Positions 1 to 7,067 of a stretch of 14,217 nt of DNA are shown here, piece by piece. The stretch is from Clostridiaceae bacterium UBA4839. Lineage in GTDB: Bacteria; Bacillota; Clostridia; Clostridiales; Caloramatoraceae. A program made the translations under genes and the position numbers. Location: NCBI GenBank assembly GCA_002400085.1, contig DHEX01000002.1, positions 17,955 to 32,171 on the forward strand, written 5' to 3'. The first letter of the stretch is position 1, and each line of letters begins with the position of its first letter. The notes below the pieces were generated by a model that was not told where the DNA came from, did no database searches, and saw nothing but the letters and a program-made list of their open reading frames with translations.

Positions 1-34
1 ATTATAAGGACTGATTTTTTTTGGGGTGATGGTA

Positions 35-1081
35 TTGAAAAAAATTTTACATTATATTTTGCTGATTCTTATTCTTGTTATTTTTATTCCTATATTAATA
101 TTAGGTGGGATTGGCCCTGGTATAAAGATTCCAGGTGTAATAAATAAAATAATTCCTAATGATACGGAAAAGAAAGAGGTAAAAGAGGTAAAATCTGAAT
201 CTTTAAAAGTGAAAGTTTTTATTGAAGATAAAAACAAAATTGAAGAAATGGATTTAGAAGACTATGTAAAAGGGGTAGTATGTGCTGAAATGCCTGTTTT
301 ATTTGATATAGAGGCTTTAAAAGCTCAGGCTGTAGCTGCGAGAACTTATGCATTAGCAAAAACACCTGAATTTGGGGGAAATGGCTGCTCAAAGTGCGAA
401 GGAGCAGATGTATGTAATACAGTTCACTGCCAGGCTTGGCTTTCTAAGGAAGAAAGGTTTAAAAACTGGGATAAAAATAAAGCAGTAGATTACTGGAAAA
501 AGATTGAGGATGCAGTTAATTCAACCTCAGGTCAGATACTAATTTATAATGGCGAAATTGTAAAATATGCTCAATATCATTCAACTAGCGGGGGGAGGAC
601 AGAGGATAGTGTTTATGCGTTTAAAAGCAGTATTCCATATTTAAAAAGTGTAGAAAGTCCCTATGAAAGTGAATCTCCGTCCTTTACTTCAACCGTGACA
701 ATGAAAAGGGAAGAGTTTATAAAAAGGATTAAAGAGTTAAGCCCTAATATAAAAATTTCAAACATAAATCTTCAAAACCAAGTAAAAATAGTAGACAGAA
801 CAGAGGGAAGCAGAGTTAAAAATATTAAAATAGGGGATAAAACTTTTAGTGGCGTGGATATACGGTGGGCTATGGGACTTAAATCTGCAAACTTTACAAT
901 AAGTATTGACTCCAAAAATGTTGCTTTTAACGTTAAGGGGAATGGCCATGGAGTAGGCATGAGTCAATGGGGCGCTAATGAAATGGGTAAAAGGGGCAAA
1001 AAGTATGATGAAATATTAAAACATTATTATACAGGAGTAGAAATTAAAAATGTAGATGACATAATTAAGAATAAAAAATAA
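35..1081 (+). CDS. spoIID: SpoIID, stage II sporulation murein transglycosylase
   Basis: SpoIID is the lytic transglycosylase of the engulfment machinery. It acts in the mother-cell membrane and cuts glycan strands that SpoIIP has stripped of peptides. The 348-residue product matches the family length. Visible features are an N-terminal membrane segment (about residues 5-25), a SpoIID/LytB domain with the AEMP motif whose Glu (about residue 85) matches the known catalytic Glu, a cysteine-rich insert (CSKC, then VCNTVHCQAW) like the metal-binding Cys region of clostridial SpoIID, and the C-terminal signature HGVGMSQWGA from about residue 305. The start is inferred: GGGGTGAT at 23-30 is a good SD for TTG at 35, whereas the GTG at 26 and ATG at 29 lie inside that SD. 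A terminator follows at once, so it is not obviously cotranscribed with the next gene. Its promoter lies outside the window; sigma-E control is known for the family but not seen here. Confidence 0.96.
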   Translation: MKKILHYILLILILVIFIPILILGGIGPGIKIPGVINKIIPNDTEKKEVKEVKSESLKVKVFIEDKNKIEEMDLEDYVKGVVCAEMPVLFDIEALKAQAVAARTYALAKTPEFGGNGCSKCEGADVCNTVHCQAWLSKEERFKNWDKNKAVDYWKKIEDAVNSTSGQILIYNGEIVKYAQYHSTSGGRTEDSVYAFKSSIPYLKSVESPYESESPSFTSTVTMKREEFIKRIKELSPNIKISNINLQNQVKIVDRTEGSRVKNIKIGDKTFSGVDIRWAMGLKSANFTISIDSKNVAFNVKGNGHGVGMSQWGANEMGKRGKKYDEILKHYYTGVEIKNVDDIIKNKK

Positions 1082-1086
1082 TAAAG

Positions 1087-1123
1087 ATGAGCATTTTATA
1101 TTATAAGATGCTCATTTTTGTTT
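1087..1123 (+). terminator. Rho-independent terminator after spoIID
   Basis: The stem ATGAGCAT / ATGCTCAT, with an AT-rich inner stem, is followed by a T run at 1115-1119. It lies six bases after the spoIID stop codon. A near copy occurs at 1327-1363. Confidence 0.85.
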
Positions 1124-1124
1124 A

Positions 1125-1301
1125 CCCGATGGCTGCTACCATCCGTAATACCCCGTTTAACGCGGGATATAACGGCTGCTACACTCCTGGATCGGTTCTT
1201 CTAAGACTCACCTTATTCGATGGCTACCAGCTGTTGTTCCCCCGCCTCAGGCGGGAAACAACAGATATTACGCCCCTGAATAAGAGTTCTTCTGAGACTC
1301 A
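1125..1301. repeat. Tandem pair of a structured ~90-bp dispersed repeat
   Basis: Two related units are visible. Unit A (1125-1216) begins CCGATGGCTGCTACCA, has an inner stem of CCGTAATACCCCG against CGGGATATAACGG, and ends with GGATCGGTTCTTCTAAGACTC. Unit B (1218-1301) begins CGATGGCTACCAGC, has a long hairpin (CTGTTGTT-CCCCCGCC / GGCGGG-AAACAACAG) and ends GAGTTCTTCTGAGACTC. Unit B also has flanking arms CTTATTC / GAATAAG. A third unit, very similar to unit A, lies at 7347-7438. The inner stem is kept with different bases, which suggests selection on structure. The short open frame across it is not convincing as a gene. Its nature (mobile palindromic repeat or structured RNA) is unknown. Confidence 0.75.
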
Positions 1302-1326
1302 GTTAATACAATATGTGAAAAATAAT

Positions 1327-1363
1327 TTGAGCATCTTAACAATATAAGTTGCTCAATTTTTTT
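1327..1363 (+). terminator. Second terminator, near copy of the spoIID one
   Basis: The hairpin TTGAGCATCTTA...TATAAGTTGCTCAA is followed by seven T residues (1357-1363). It closely resembles the hairpin at 1087-1123, so the tandem repeat sits between two similar terminators. Confidence 0.8.
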
Positions 1364-1402
1364 ATAAAAATCTATATTTTTTATAAAAAATTTTAAAAAT
1401 AT

Positions 1403-1431
1403 GTATTATATTCAAAATTCTGGACAAACTA
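1403..1431 (+). promoter_or_regulatory. Candidate sigma-F promoter of the SpoIIQ-like gene
   Basis: GTATT (1403-1407), a 14-base spacer, and GGACAAACTA (1422-1431) resemble the forespore sigma-F pattern GYATA - 14/15 - GGNNANANTW; the -10 element is a full match. Known spoIIQ is sigma-F dependent. A weakness is that the SD begins only about seven bases after the -10 element, which makes the untranslated leader extremely short. Confidence 0.5.
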
Positions 1432-1449
1432 CATAATGGAGGTGCCAAT

Positions 1450-2265
1450 ATGGGAAAAAATATTTTCAAGAAATCATCAAAGGGTTTTGACAAGGATGCG
1501 TTCTATGTACTTTTATTTGTATGTCTTTGTATAGTTGCAGTGACTGCAGTTTACTTCACAACCGGAAAATCAAAACCCCAGAAAAAAGTGGGGCTTGATG
1601 CATCAGGTGTAGAAGATCAACTGCCCCCAGAAAACAATGTGGATATGGTAGAAGAATATGAAACAAAAAAACCAACAGCACCAGTAATTAACCAGCCACC
1701 AGCTATACCAAGCAATACTAAGAGTGAAAAATCAGCTCCTGAAACTAAAAAGGAGACAGCTCAAAAAAATAGTGATACCAAGAAAACACAGGTTACGGAA
1801 GCAAATGCCAAAAGTATATTTAAGATTTCAAAACCTGTAGAGGGCCAGATTGCAAAAGATTATGATAATGAAAGACTTCAGTATTCACAAGCAATGCAGC
1901 AGTGGGAAACTCATGAAGGAATTGATATATCTTGTGATATTGGAACTGAAGTTAAAGCAGCTGCTGAAGGCAAGGTAGTGGATATATTAAAGGAGGATGC
2001 AGTGCTACATAATCTTAAGGCTGGCTATGGTATTACTGTTGTTGTAGATCATGGAAACGGTATGAGAACTATTTATAGCAATTTATCAGACGATGTGAAA
2101 GTTAAAACTGGAGATACTGTTAAGCAAGGTCAGGTTATAGGAACTGTAGGTGATTCTGCAATAAGAGAAGCCGTAAGTATAGAAGGAAGTCATTTGCATT
2201 TTGCAGTATTGAAAAAAGAGAAGGACGAATATGTATCTGCTGATCCTAAAATTTATATGAAATAA
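1450..2265 (+). CDS. spoIIQ: SpoIIQ-like membrane-anchored M23 (LytM) protein
   Basis: This is probably the forespore SpoIIQ protein, which reaches into the intermembrane space and pairs with mother-cell SpoIIIAH during engulfment. The 271-residue product has a short cytoplasmic N-terminus, one membrane segment (about residues 18-37), a Lys/Pro/Thr/Glu-rich linker (about 40-120) and a C-terminal LytM/M23 domain (about 125-270). The zinc motifs are complete: H155 and D159 in THEGIDI, and HLH at 248-250. In B. subtilis SpoIIQ the first His is lost, while clostridial forms are known to keep it, so this protein may be an active endopeptidase. ATG follows a strong GGAGGTG SD. Position between spoIID and spoIIID matches the conserved synteny. 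A different M23 peptidase is possible but less likely. Confidence 0.9.
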   Translation: MGKNIFKKSSKGFDKDAFYVLLFVCLCIVAVTAVYFTTGKSKPQKKVGLDASGVEDQLPPENNVDMVEEYETKKPTAPVINQPPAIPSNTKSEKSAPETKKETAQKNSDTKKTQVTEANAKSIFKISKPVEGQIAKDYDNERLQYSQAMQQWETHEGIDISCDIGTEVKAAAEGKVVDILKEDAVLHNLKAGYGITVVVDHGNGMRTIYSNLSDDVKVKTGDTVKQGQVIGTVGDSAIREAVSIEGSHLHFAVLKKEKDEYVSADPKIYMK

Positions 2266-2280
2266 TAAAAATTTAATAGT

Positions 2281-2323
2281 TGCGGGGTTTGACTTTTAAT
2301 ATGGGTTAAAGTTGAACTCCGCA
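2281..2323 (+). terminator. Stem-loop after the SpoIIQ-like gene, possible terminator
   Basis: A 16-bp stem with a few G-U pairs (TGCGGGGTTTGACTTT against AAAGTTGAACTCCGCA) lies 16 bases after the stop codon. There is no good T run after it, so it may end transcription weakly or protect the 3' end. Confidence 0.55.
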
Positions 2324-2427
2324 GAAAGTTTATAAAGCTGTAATAAAAACTATTATAAATTGCATAAATATATCATATTTATGTAAGAAGAAGTGTAAAA
2401 GGAACTTTAAAAAGGAGGTTACAGAAT

Positions 2428-2682
2428 TTGAAGGATTATATTGAAGAGAGAGTCCTTGAAGCAGCTAAATATATTATAGACTATCGTGCAACAATTAGAA
2501 AAACTGCAAGGGTTTTTGGTGTTAGTAAAAGTACAATACACAAGGATATTACTGAAAGACTTCCTAAGATAAATCCTCAAGTTGCAAAAGAAGCCAAGCA
2601 GGTACTTGATGTGAATAAAGCAGAGAGGCATATTAGAGGTGGGAAGGCAACAAAAATGAAATACAAATCAATGAATGTATAA
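2428..2682 (+). CDS. spoIIID: SpoIIID, mother-cell sporulation transcription factor
   Basis: SpoIIID is a small DNA-binding protein that activates and represses sigma-E and sigma-K regulon genes in the mother cell. The 84-residue product is the expected size. It has a helix-turn-helix around residues 22-42 (TIRKTARVFGVSKSTIHKDI) and a basic C-terminal tail (HIRGGKATKMKYKS) like the tail that contacts the minor groove in the family. Translation starts at TTG 2428, ten bases after a strong AAAGGAGGT SD. It sits between the spoIIQ-like gene and mbl, as in many endospore formers. Sigma-E control is expected; upstream AT-rich CATAAATA/CATATTTA sequences at about 2361-2378 are only weak candidates for a -10 element. 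Confidence 0.96.
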   Translation: MKDYIEERVLEAAKYIIDYRATIRKTARVFGVSKSTIHKDITERLPKINPQVAKEAKQVLDVNKAERHIRGGKATKMKYKSMNV

Positions 2683-2794
2683 ATTATTTCTTCTTCCTAC
2701 AAAAAAACATATAATTATGAAGGATTTTTGGGAATTATATAGAATAGATATATTTAGTAATTATATTAATATGGATAAGTAGGGAGTGGAGATA

Positions 2795-3814
2795 ATGGGC
2801 TTATTTGGTATGAGCAGTGATATGGGAATAGATCTTGGTACAGCAAGTGTACTTGTTTATATTAAGGGAAAGGGTATAGCACTACAAGAACCTTCAGTTG
2901 TAGCCATTGATAAAGTTAATAACAAGATACTGGCAGTAGGCCAGGAAGCTAAGAACATGATTGGGAGAACACCTGGAAACATAGTGGCAAAAAGACCATT
3001 AAGGGATGGTGTTATTTCAGATTATGACATAACAGAAAGAATGCTTAAAGATTTTATAAGAAAAGCATATGGCTCAAAAGGCTGGGGGAAACCAAGACTT
3101 GTTGTTTGTATCCCTTGTGAAGCAACAGAAGTTGAAAGAAGGGCAGTAAGAGATGCAGCATTAAGTGCAGGAGCAAGTAAGGTTTATTTAATTGAGGAAC
3201 CTATTGCTGCTGCTATTGGTGCAGGGCTTGATATTAGTAAGCCGAGTGGTGCTATGGTAATAGATATCGGCGGAGGAACAACAGATATAGCTGTTATTTC
3301 CCTTGGGGGAATGGTTGTTCGTGCATCATTAAATGTGGCAGGAGATAAATTTGATGAGGCTATAATAAGGAATATAAGAAAACAGCATAATATAATGATA
3401 GGTGAAAGAACTGCAGAGGATCTTAAAATGAATATTGGGTGTGCCTATAAAAAAGATACTGATACTTCTATGGAAGTTAAAGGAAGGGATCTTTTAAGTG
3501 GACTACCTAAGAATGTACTGGTAACTTCAGAAGAATTAAGGGAGGCGTTAAGTGACCCAGTGGAAGAAATAGCTGAATGTGTACATTCAGTACTAGAGAG
3601 AACTCCGCCAGAGCTTGCTGCTGATATAAGCGAAAAGGGTATAGTGATGACAGGTGGAGGTTCACTGTTAGATGGTATAGATAAATATTTAAATGAAAAA
3701 ACAAAAGTTCCAGTAGTTATAGCAGATGATCCTGTGTCCTGTGTGGCACTTGGAACAGGAAAAGCCCTTGAAGAACTTGACAAGCTTGAAGAGCTAACAG
3801 CTATGAACTATTAG
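2795..3814 (+). CDS. mbl: MreB/Mbl-type rod-shape actin homologue
   Basis: This bacterial actin forms membrane-associated filaments that guide the lateral wall synthesis machinery. The 339-residue product has the ATPase motifs of the family: phosphate-1 loop (GIDLGTASVLVY, residues 11-22), the LIEEP segment at about 132-136, phosphate-2 (VIDIGGGTTDIAVIS, 155-169) and the adenosine motif MTGGGSLLDG near 285. The start is taken as ATG 2795, eight bases after AGGGAG; the upstream in-frame GTG at 2786 overlaps that SD. The symbol mbl rests on synteny (it follows spoIIID, as in Bacillus); from sequence alone mreB, mbl and mreBH cannot be separated with certainty. The next gene begins 13 bases after its stop and is probably cotranscribed. 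Confidence 0.94.
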   Translation: MGLFGMSSDMGIDLGTASVLVYIKGKGIALQEPSVVAIDKVNNKILAVGQEAKNMIGRTPGNIVAKRPLRDGVISDYDITERMLKDFIRKAYGSKGWGKPRLVVCIPCEATEVERRAVRDAALSAGASKVYLIEEPIAAAIGAGLDISKPSGAMVIDIGGGTTDIAVISLGGMVVRASLNVAGDKFDEAIIRNIRKQHNIMIGERTAEDLKMNIGCAYKKDTDTSMEVKGRDLLSGLPKNVLVTSEELREALSDPVEEIAECVHSVLERTPPELAADISEKGIVMTGGGSLLDGIDKYLNEKTKVPVVIADDPVSCVALGTGKALEELDKLEELTAMNY

Positions 3815-3827
3815 GGGAGATGGGAAT

Positions 3828-4370
3828 ATGGATAACAAAACTAATAATCTTGTAAAAAGCGGTTTATTTTTGGCCATTGCAGTTATATTTCAGGTGATTG
3901 GGAAAGCTCTTGCCATACCTCAATTTAGCCAGCTTGTAGTAGGAACAGTAGTAAATGCAGTCATAATACTTGCTGTATTAATCTGTGGAACCTGGTGGGG
4001 TACTGCAATTGGAGCATTAACTCCATTTACTGCCTGGCTTATAGGGCAGTTAAAGCCAGTAATGCTTCCTTTCATTCCATTTATTATGGCAGGGAATATT
4101 ATTTATGCTTTGATATTTGGACTTTTAATGAACAAGGGGAAAGCCTATAAATATGTAGGATATGGGCTTGGTGCATTTGCAAAATATATATTTTTATATT
4201 TTACAGCTTCAAAATTTCTTCATTTTCTTATAAAGGTACCAGAAAAGGCACTTAAAGTATTAATAGCTTCAATGGGAATACCACAGCTTATAACAGCACT
4301 TATAGGCGGAGCTCTTGCAATAACTATAGCTGCAATGCTTGAAAAAAGATACAATAAAAATATGGACTAA
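3828..4370 (+). CDS. Small polytopic membrane protein, ECF S-component-like
   Basis: The 180-residue protein is almost entirely hydrophobic, with about five or six membrane segments separated by short loops and a basic C-terminus (EKRYNKNMD). The small size, the N-terminal pattern VKSGLFLAIAVIFQ and the Gly/Pro-rich middle (GTWWGTAIGALTPFTAWLIG) resemble substrate-binding (S) subunits of energy-coupling factor vitamin transporters. No ATPase or T-subunit gene lies nearby, as is usual for group II ECF systems that share one energising module. The substrate cannot be read from sequence, and no riboswitch precedes it. A GGGGAG SD precedes ATG, and the gap of 13 bases from mbl suggests readthrough from it. 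A role in cell shape or sporulation is possible from context only. Confidence 0.65.
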   Translation: MDNKTNNLVKSGLFLAIAVIFQVIGKALAIPQFSQLVVGTVVNAVIILAVLICGTWWGTAIGALTPFTAWLIGQLKPVMLPFIPFIMAGNIIYALIFGLLMNKGKAYKYVGYGLGAFAKYIFLYFTASKFLHFLIKVPEKALKVLIASMGIPQLITALIGGALAITIAAMLEKRYNKNMD

Positions 4371-4399
4371 AATAGTACAAGTGTACTTATAATAATTAA

Positions 4400-4674
4400 C
4401 TGTAATTCGTAATTTAAAACCATTAATGAACAAATTACAGCGGAGATAAGAAAAATATATGGAATGAACATAGAGTGGGCATTTAGATGTTCTTAGGATT
4501 AAAATGGCAGAGAAGCTTAGTGTATTTCGTTTGTTTGAGCGAATGAGCGAGTTTAACGAAATCACTTGGCTTGTCTGCCATTTTAACTATTAGAACATCT
4601 TTGCAAACGGGAAAGTGAATGGAATATATTTTTCTTATTGCAGCGGTGTATTAAATCTAAATTATGAATTACAG
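4400..4674. mobile_element. MITE-like palindromic element, 275 bp, no gene
   Basis: The ends are inverted repeats: CTGTAATTCGTAATTTA at 4400-4416 and its complement with one mismatch at 4658-4674. Subterminal sequences AAGAAAAATATATGGAATGAACA (left) and the matching GAATGGAATATATTTTTCTT (right) are also inverted. The centre folds into a long imperfect hairpin: GATGTTCT / AGAACATC (4486 and 4592), then TTAAAATGGCAGA / TCTGCCATTTTAA, then CACT and TTTCGTT arms. It has no coding capacity. It lies between the converging membrane-protein gene and yyaC, only eight bases from the yyaC stop. An almost identical right end occurs at 10945-11030. No clear target duplication was found. Confidence 0.75.
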
Positions 4675-4681
4675 ATAACAA

Positions 4682-5242
4682 TTAAAGCCATAAATTATCC
4701 TTTCTAAAACTTAAATCCAGAGCATAAAGGATGGATTTAGTAATGGTTTCAGCCATATTGATTATAAAGTTTAACCTTATGTTTCGAAGGGTTAATATAG
4801 TAGGATCATCTAATGAATCAGTTATCCCTATAATAGAAATGTCGCCTACTTTGGGAAGGCTTTTACCAACTCCCTTTCCAGGGCGTACAGGACCATTTTT
4901 TATTTGAATTTCACCAATATAATCTCTATATCCCAAACATGCATCTACAGCAATAATATGATGATCAGGATATTTAATATTTACCTCATTAATGATATTG
5001 CCGAGATTTATAGCATGAGCTGGATTTTCTAAAGTTCCTATAACTGGTAAGGGAAATGAGTTCTTTATTAACATAGTTCCAACTAGTGGACCAAGGCAGT
5101 CGCCAATGCATTTATCTGTTCCAATGCATATTATAAGCGTATCCTTTTTAAAAGCTGAAGATATAGATTTTGACAGTAATTCTACAGCATTTCTATCATC
5201 ATATTTAATCCTAACTTCAGAAAAATTATTATCTGACTGCAA
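4682..5242 (-). CDS. yyaC: YyaC family spore protease-like protein (DUF1256)
   Basis: This 186-residue protein belongs to the YyaC family, whose fold is related to the germination protease Gpr; its substrate is not firmly established. Family signatures are the IGTDKCIGDCLGPLVG segment, where the usual form is GTDRSTGDSLGPLVG, and AVDACLG in the middle, followed by a Gly/Lys-rich GPVRPGKGVGKSLPKVGD stretch. The start is taken as TTG (complement of 5240-5242), seven bases after GGGGGGTGA; the frame remains open to a GTG at 5269, which would add nine residues but has a poorly placed SD. It is oriented against the upstream operon and diverges from the unknown gene at 5480. No clear sporulation promoter was recognised upstream. 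Two serines in the usual signature are cysteines here (KCIGDC). Confidence 0.88.
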   Translation of the reverse strand: MQSDNNFSEVRIKYDDRNAVELLSKSISSAFKKDTLIICIGTDKCIGDCLGPLVGTMLIKNSFPLPVIGTLENPAHAINLGNIINEVNIKYPDHHIIAVDACLGYRDYIGEIQIKNGPVRPGKGVGKSLPKVGDISIIGITDSLDDPTILTLRNIRLNFIINMAETITKSILYALDLSFRKDNLWL

Positions 5243-5429
5243 AAAAATTTCACCCCCCTGCAAATTCACCCCATATCAATTAAAGATTTTAATTATATAT
5301 GTTGGGCAATTTCATAGGCCGTTTACTTTTAAAATAGATGACCTATATTATATATATTTTAAGGAGGTGATTTTTTATAACCCGTTTTATGGAAAATATA
5401 AATTGATTTGGAGGTAATATTTTAATACT

Positions 5430-5460
5430 TGAATAAACTTATTGGAATGGAAACATAATA
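5430..5460 (+). promoter_or_regulatory. Candidate sigma-G promoter
   Basis: TGAATA (5430-5435), an 18-base spacer and CATAATA (5454-5460) match the sigma-G pattern TGMATA - 17/18 - CATAMTA in full. It lies 20 bases before the GTG start of the downstream gene. This suggests late forespore expression. Confidence 0.6.
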
Positions 5461-5479
5461 TAGGTGAGAGGTGGATGAT

Positions 5480-6115
5480 GTGAAAAAAGATATTTTATCG
5501 GTTCTTGTTGTAATCATTACATTTATAACAATAGTGTCCATGAGCACACTACATAAAAATACAACATATGAAGTTAACAAAATCAGCAGTGAGGAAACTA
5601 TGGAAACAGAAAAGACCTATGACGGAACAGGCTACATATTTGATTATGACCAGCAGCTTAATATTCCAATAATAGATAAGCAAAGTAAGTTACAGGATAC
5701 TAAAGAAAAAGTGGGGGCTTTTAATGATAAAAAGGCCCCTGATTTTTCTTTAAACAGTAATTTTAAAGACTCAAGGTATAAAATAATTTGTATTAAAGAA
5801 AATGATTATGTTTTTAATGAAAAAGAAAATATTGAAACTGTAAGCAGTTATTATAATGTTTCAAATCAAAAAGAAATATCTGCAAACAAAACAAAAGCTG
5901 AAAAAGTTAAAAATAATATAGCATTTAATGATAAATTAGAGCTTATAAAAATGGCAAAGAATTTAAGTGTTGATGATATATTAAAACTAAAAAAAGCTAT
6001 TGACAGCGGAACTACTAACAAGGAAGAAAATGAAATATTTGACTACTTAAAAACTAAACTTGATGAGGATGAATATAAAAAAGTTTTAATTATTATTAAT
6101 AAATATGTAAAGTAA
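5480..6115 (+). CDS. Unknown membrane-anchored protein, probably forespore
   Basis: I do not recognise a family. The 211-residue product has one N-terminal membrane segment (about residues 5-23) and no cleavage site I would trust. A polar Lys/Asn/Asp/Glu-rich region of about 120 residues with little predicted order follows. The C-terminal 60 residues look helical (LSVDDILKLKKAIDSG, then EIFDYLKTKLDEDEYKKVLIIINKY). The start is taken as GTG 5480 because AGAGGTGGAT (5467-5476) is the SD; the GTG at 5471 is inside it. The candidate sigma-G promoter at 5430-5460 and the sporulation neighbours point to a role in the late forespore or spore membrane, which is inference. It converges with the ttcA-like gene, leaving nine bases between the stops. 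Confidence 0.75.
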   Translation: MKKDILSVLVVIITFITIVSMSTLHKNTTYEVNKISSEETMETEKTYDGTGYIFDYDQQLNIPIIDKQSKLQDTKEKVGAFNDKKAPDFSLNSNFKDSRYKIICIKENDYVFNEKENIETVSSYYNVSNQKEISANKTKAEKVKNNIAFNDKLELIKMAKNLSVDDILKLKKAIDSGTTNKEENEIFDYLKTKLDEDEYKKVLIIINKYVK

Positions 6116-6124
6116 GCAGCATAT

Positions 6125-6865
6125 TCATTTTTTGCAAATCTTGCTTATTTGTTCTTTATCCCATATGTTAAGTTCATCTGTATTCATAATAGCACCTAAT
6201 ATATTACTTTCTGCATCTGGTACATCCTTTTTAATCTTTTTAATTAATTCTTTGATATATTGTCTGCTGGTATATCCGTTTGCAGGACAAGGATTTTTAA
6301 CTATAGGAATATTGTTTTTCCTGCATGCTCCTATTATATCTTTTTCTCTTATATAAACAAAAGGTCTTATTACATAAATATCTTTTCTTTCAAGATGAGT
6401 AACTGGTGAAAATGTGCTTATTCTCCCTTCATATAAAAGGGACATCAAAAGTGTCTCCTCAGCATCATTTGAATGATGCCCAAGGGCCACCTTGTTGCAT
6501 CCTAAAGCTTTCGCATTGTTATTTAGTGCTCCCCGCCTTAAATTTGCACATAATGAGCAGGGATTCTTTTCTTTCCTAATATCAAAAACTATTTCACTTA
6601 TATTTGTATCTATAATGTTATATTCTACATTGAGTTTGCTGCAAAATTCTTTAAGGGGGGTGTAGTCAACCTTTTTAAATCCCAAGTTTATTGTTATTGC
6701 ACAAACTTCAAACTTTTCAGGTGAAAATTTACTATATAGTGAAAGGGCATATAAAAGAAGAGTGCTGTCCTTTCCTCCAGATAAGCCCACCGCAATCTTA
6801 TCACCATCTTGAATCATATTAAAATCCTGTACCGCTCGCCTTAATTTTCCAAGTATTTGCTTCAT
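6125..6865 (-). CDS. ttcA: TtcA-family tRNA 2-thiolation PP-loop ATPase
   Basis: Members of this family activate a tRNA base with ATP and insert sulfur; E. coli TtcA makes 2-thiocytidine at position 32 using a 4Fe-4S cluster. The 246-residue product has the PP-loop SGGKDS (residues 29-34), the ALGHHSNDAEETLL segment, and three cysteines in the positions expected for cluster ligands: C103 and C106 in NPCSLC, and C193 in KNPCPANG. The start is ATG 6865, five bases after GGTGGTG; an in-frame ATG at 6898 adds eleven residues but lacks an SD. The true target base in clostridia may differ from that in E. coli, so the symbol names the family only. A tRNA operon lies about 200 bases away on the other strand; this may be chance. 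Confidence 0.88.
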   Translation of the reverse strand: MKQILGKLRRAVQDFNMIQDGDKIAVGLSGGKDSTLLLYALSLYSKFSPEKFEVCAITINLGFKKVDYTPLKEFCSKLNVEYNIIDTNISEIVFDIRKEKNPCSLCANLRRGALNNNAKALGCNKVALGHHSNDAEETLLMSLLYEGRISTFSPVTHLERKDIYVIRPFVYIREKDIIGACRKNNIPIVKNPCPANGYTSRQYIKELIKKIKKDVPDAESNILGAIMNTDELNIWDKEQISKICKK

Positions 6866-7018
6866 AAAAACACCACCACAATAATTGATATTATTCATTT
6901 TATATCATTTTTTATTCAATAACAAGGTATATTTAATCAAACAACAAGAAAATTGAAGAAAACAGGAGTAATAAAAAAGAAAATGGGTATAATTTAATAT
7001 AAATAAACTTTATAGCTT

Positions 7019-7047
7019 TTGCCATATGCCTTAGTTTTATGTATACT
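7019..7047 (+). promoter_or_regulatory. Sigma-A promoter of the tRNA operon
   Basis: TTGCCA (7019-7024), a 17-base spacer and TATACT (7042-7047) form a good housekeeping promoter 20 bases before the first tRNA. A further TATAAT at 6988-6993 has no matching -35 element. Confidence 0.75.
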
Positions 7048-7067
7048 AATAAATGTCGCAAGTGAAT

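Noticed and set aside
1125..1301. CRISPR array or integron attC site
   Set aside because: There are only two diverged units with no regular spacers, and no cas genes, integrase or gene cassette is present.
1087..1347. An 86-codon plus-strand open frame after spoIID
   Set aside because: It lies wholly inside the terminator and structured repeat pair, has no SD and its composition follows the hairpins.
2330..2427. A sigma-E promoter for spoIIID
   Set aside because: Only partial matches (CATAAATA, CATATTTA) occur in very AT-rich DNA with no convincing -35 element, so it was not listed as a feature.
3445..3783. A 112-codon minus-strand open frame inside mbl
   Set aside because: It is antisense to the conserved MreB/Mbl coding sequence and has a Ser-rich composition typical of a shadow frame.
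5270..5340. A sporulation promoter for yyaC
   Set aside because: CATATATA occurs upstream on the minus strand but no -35 element lies at a suitable distance for sigma-E, sigma-F or sigma-G.
5106..5417. A 103-codon plus-strand open frame opposite yyaC
   Set aside because: Its first half is antisense to the yyaC coding region; only the unexplained SD sequences near its end were kept as a finding.
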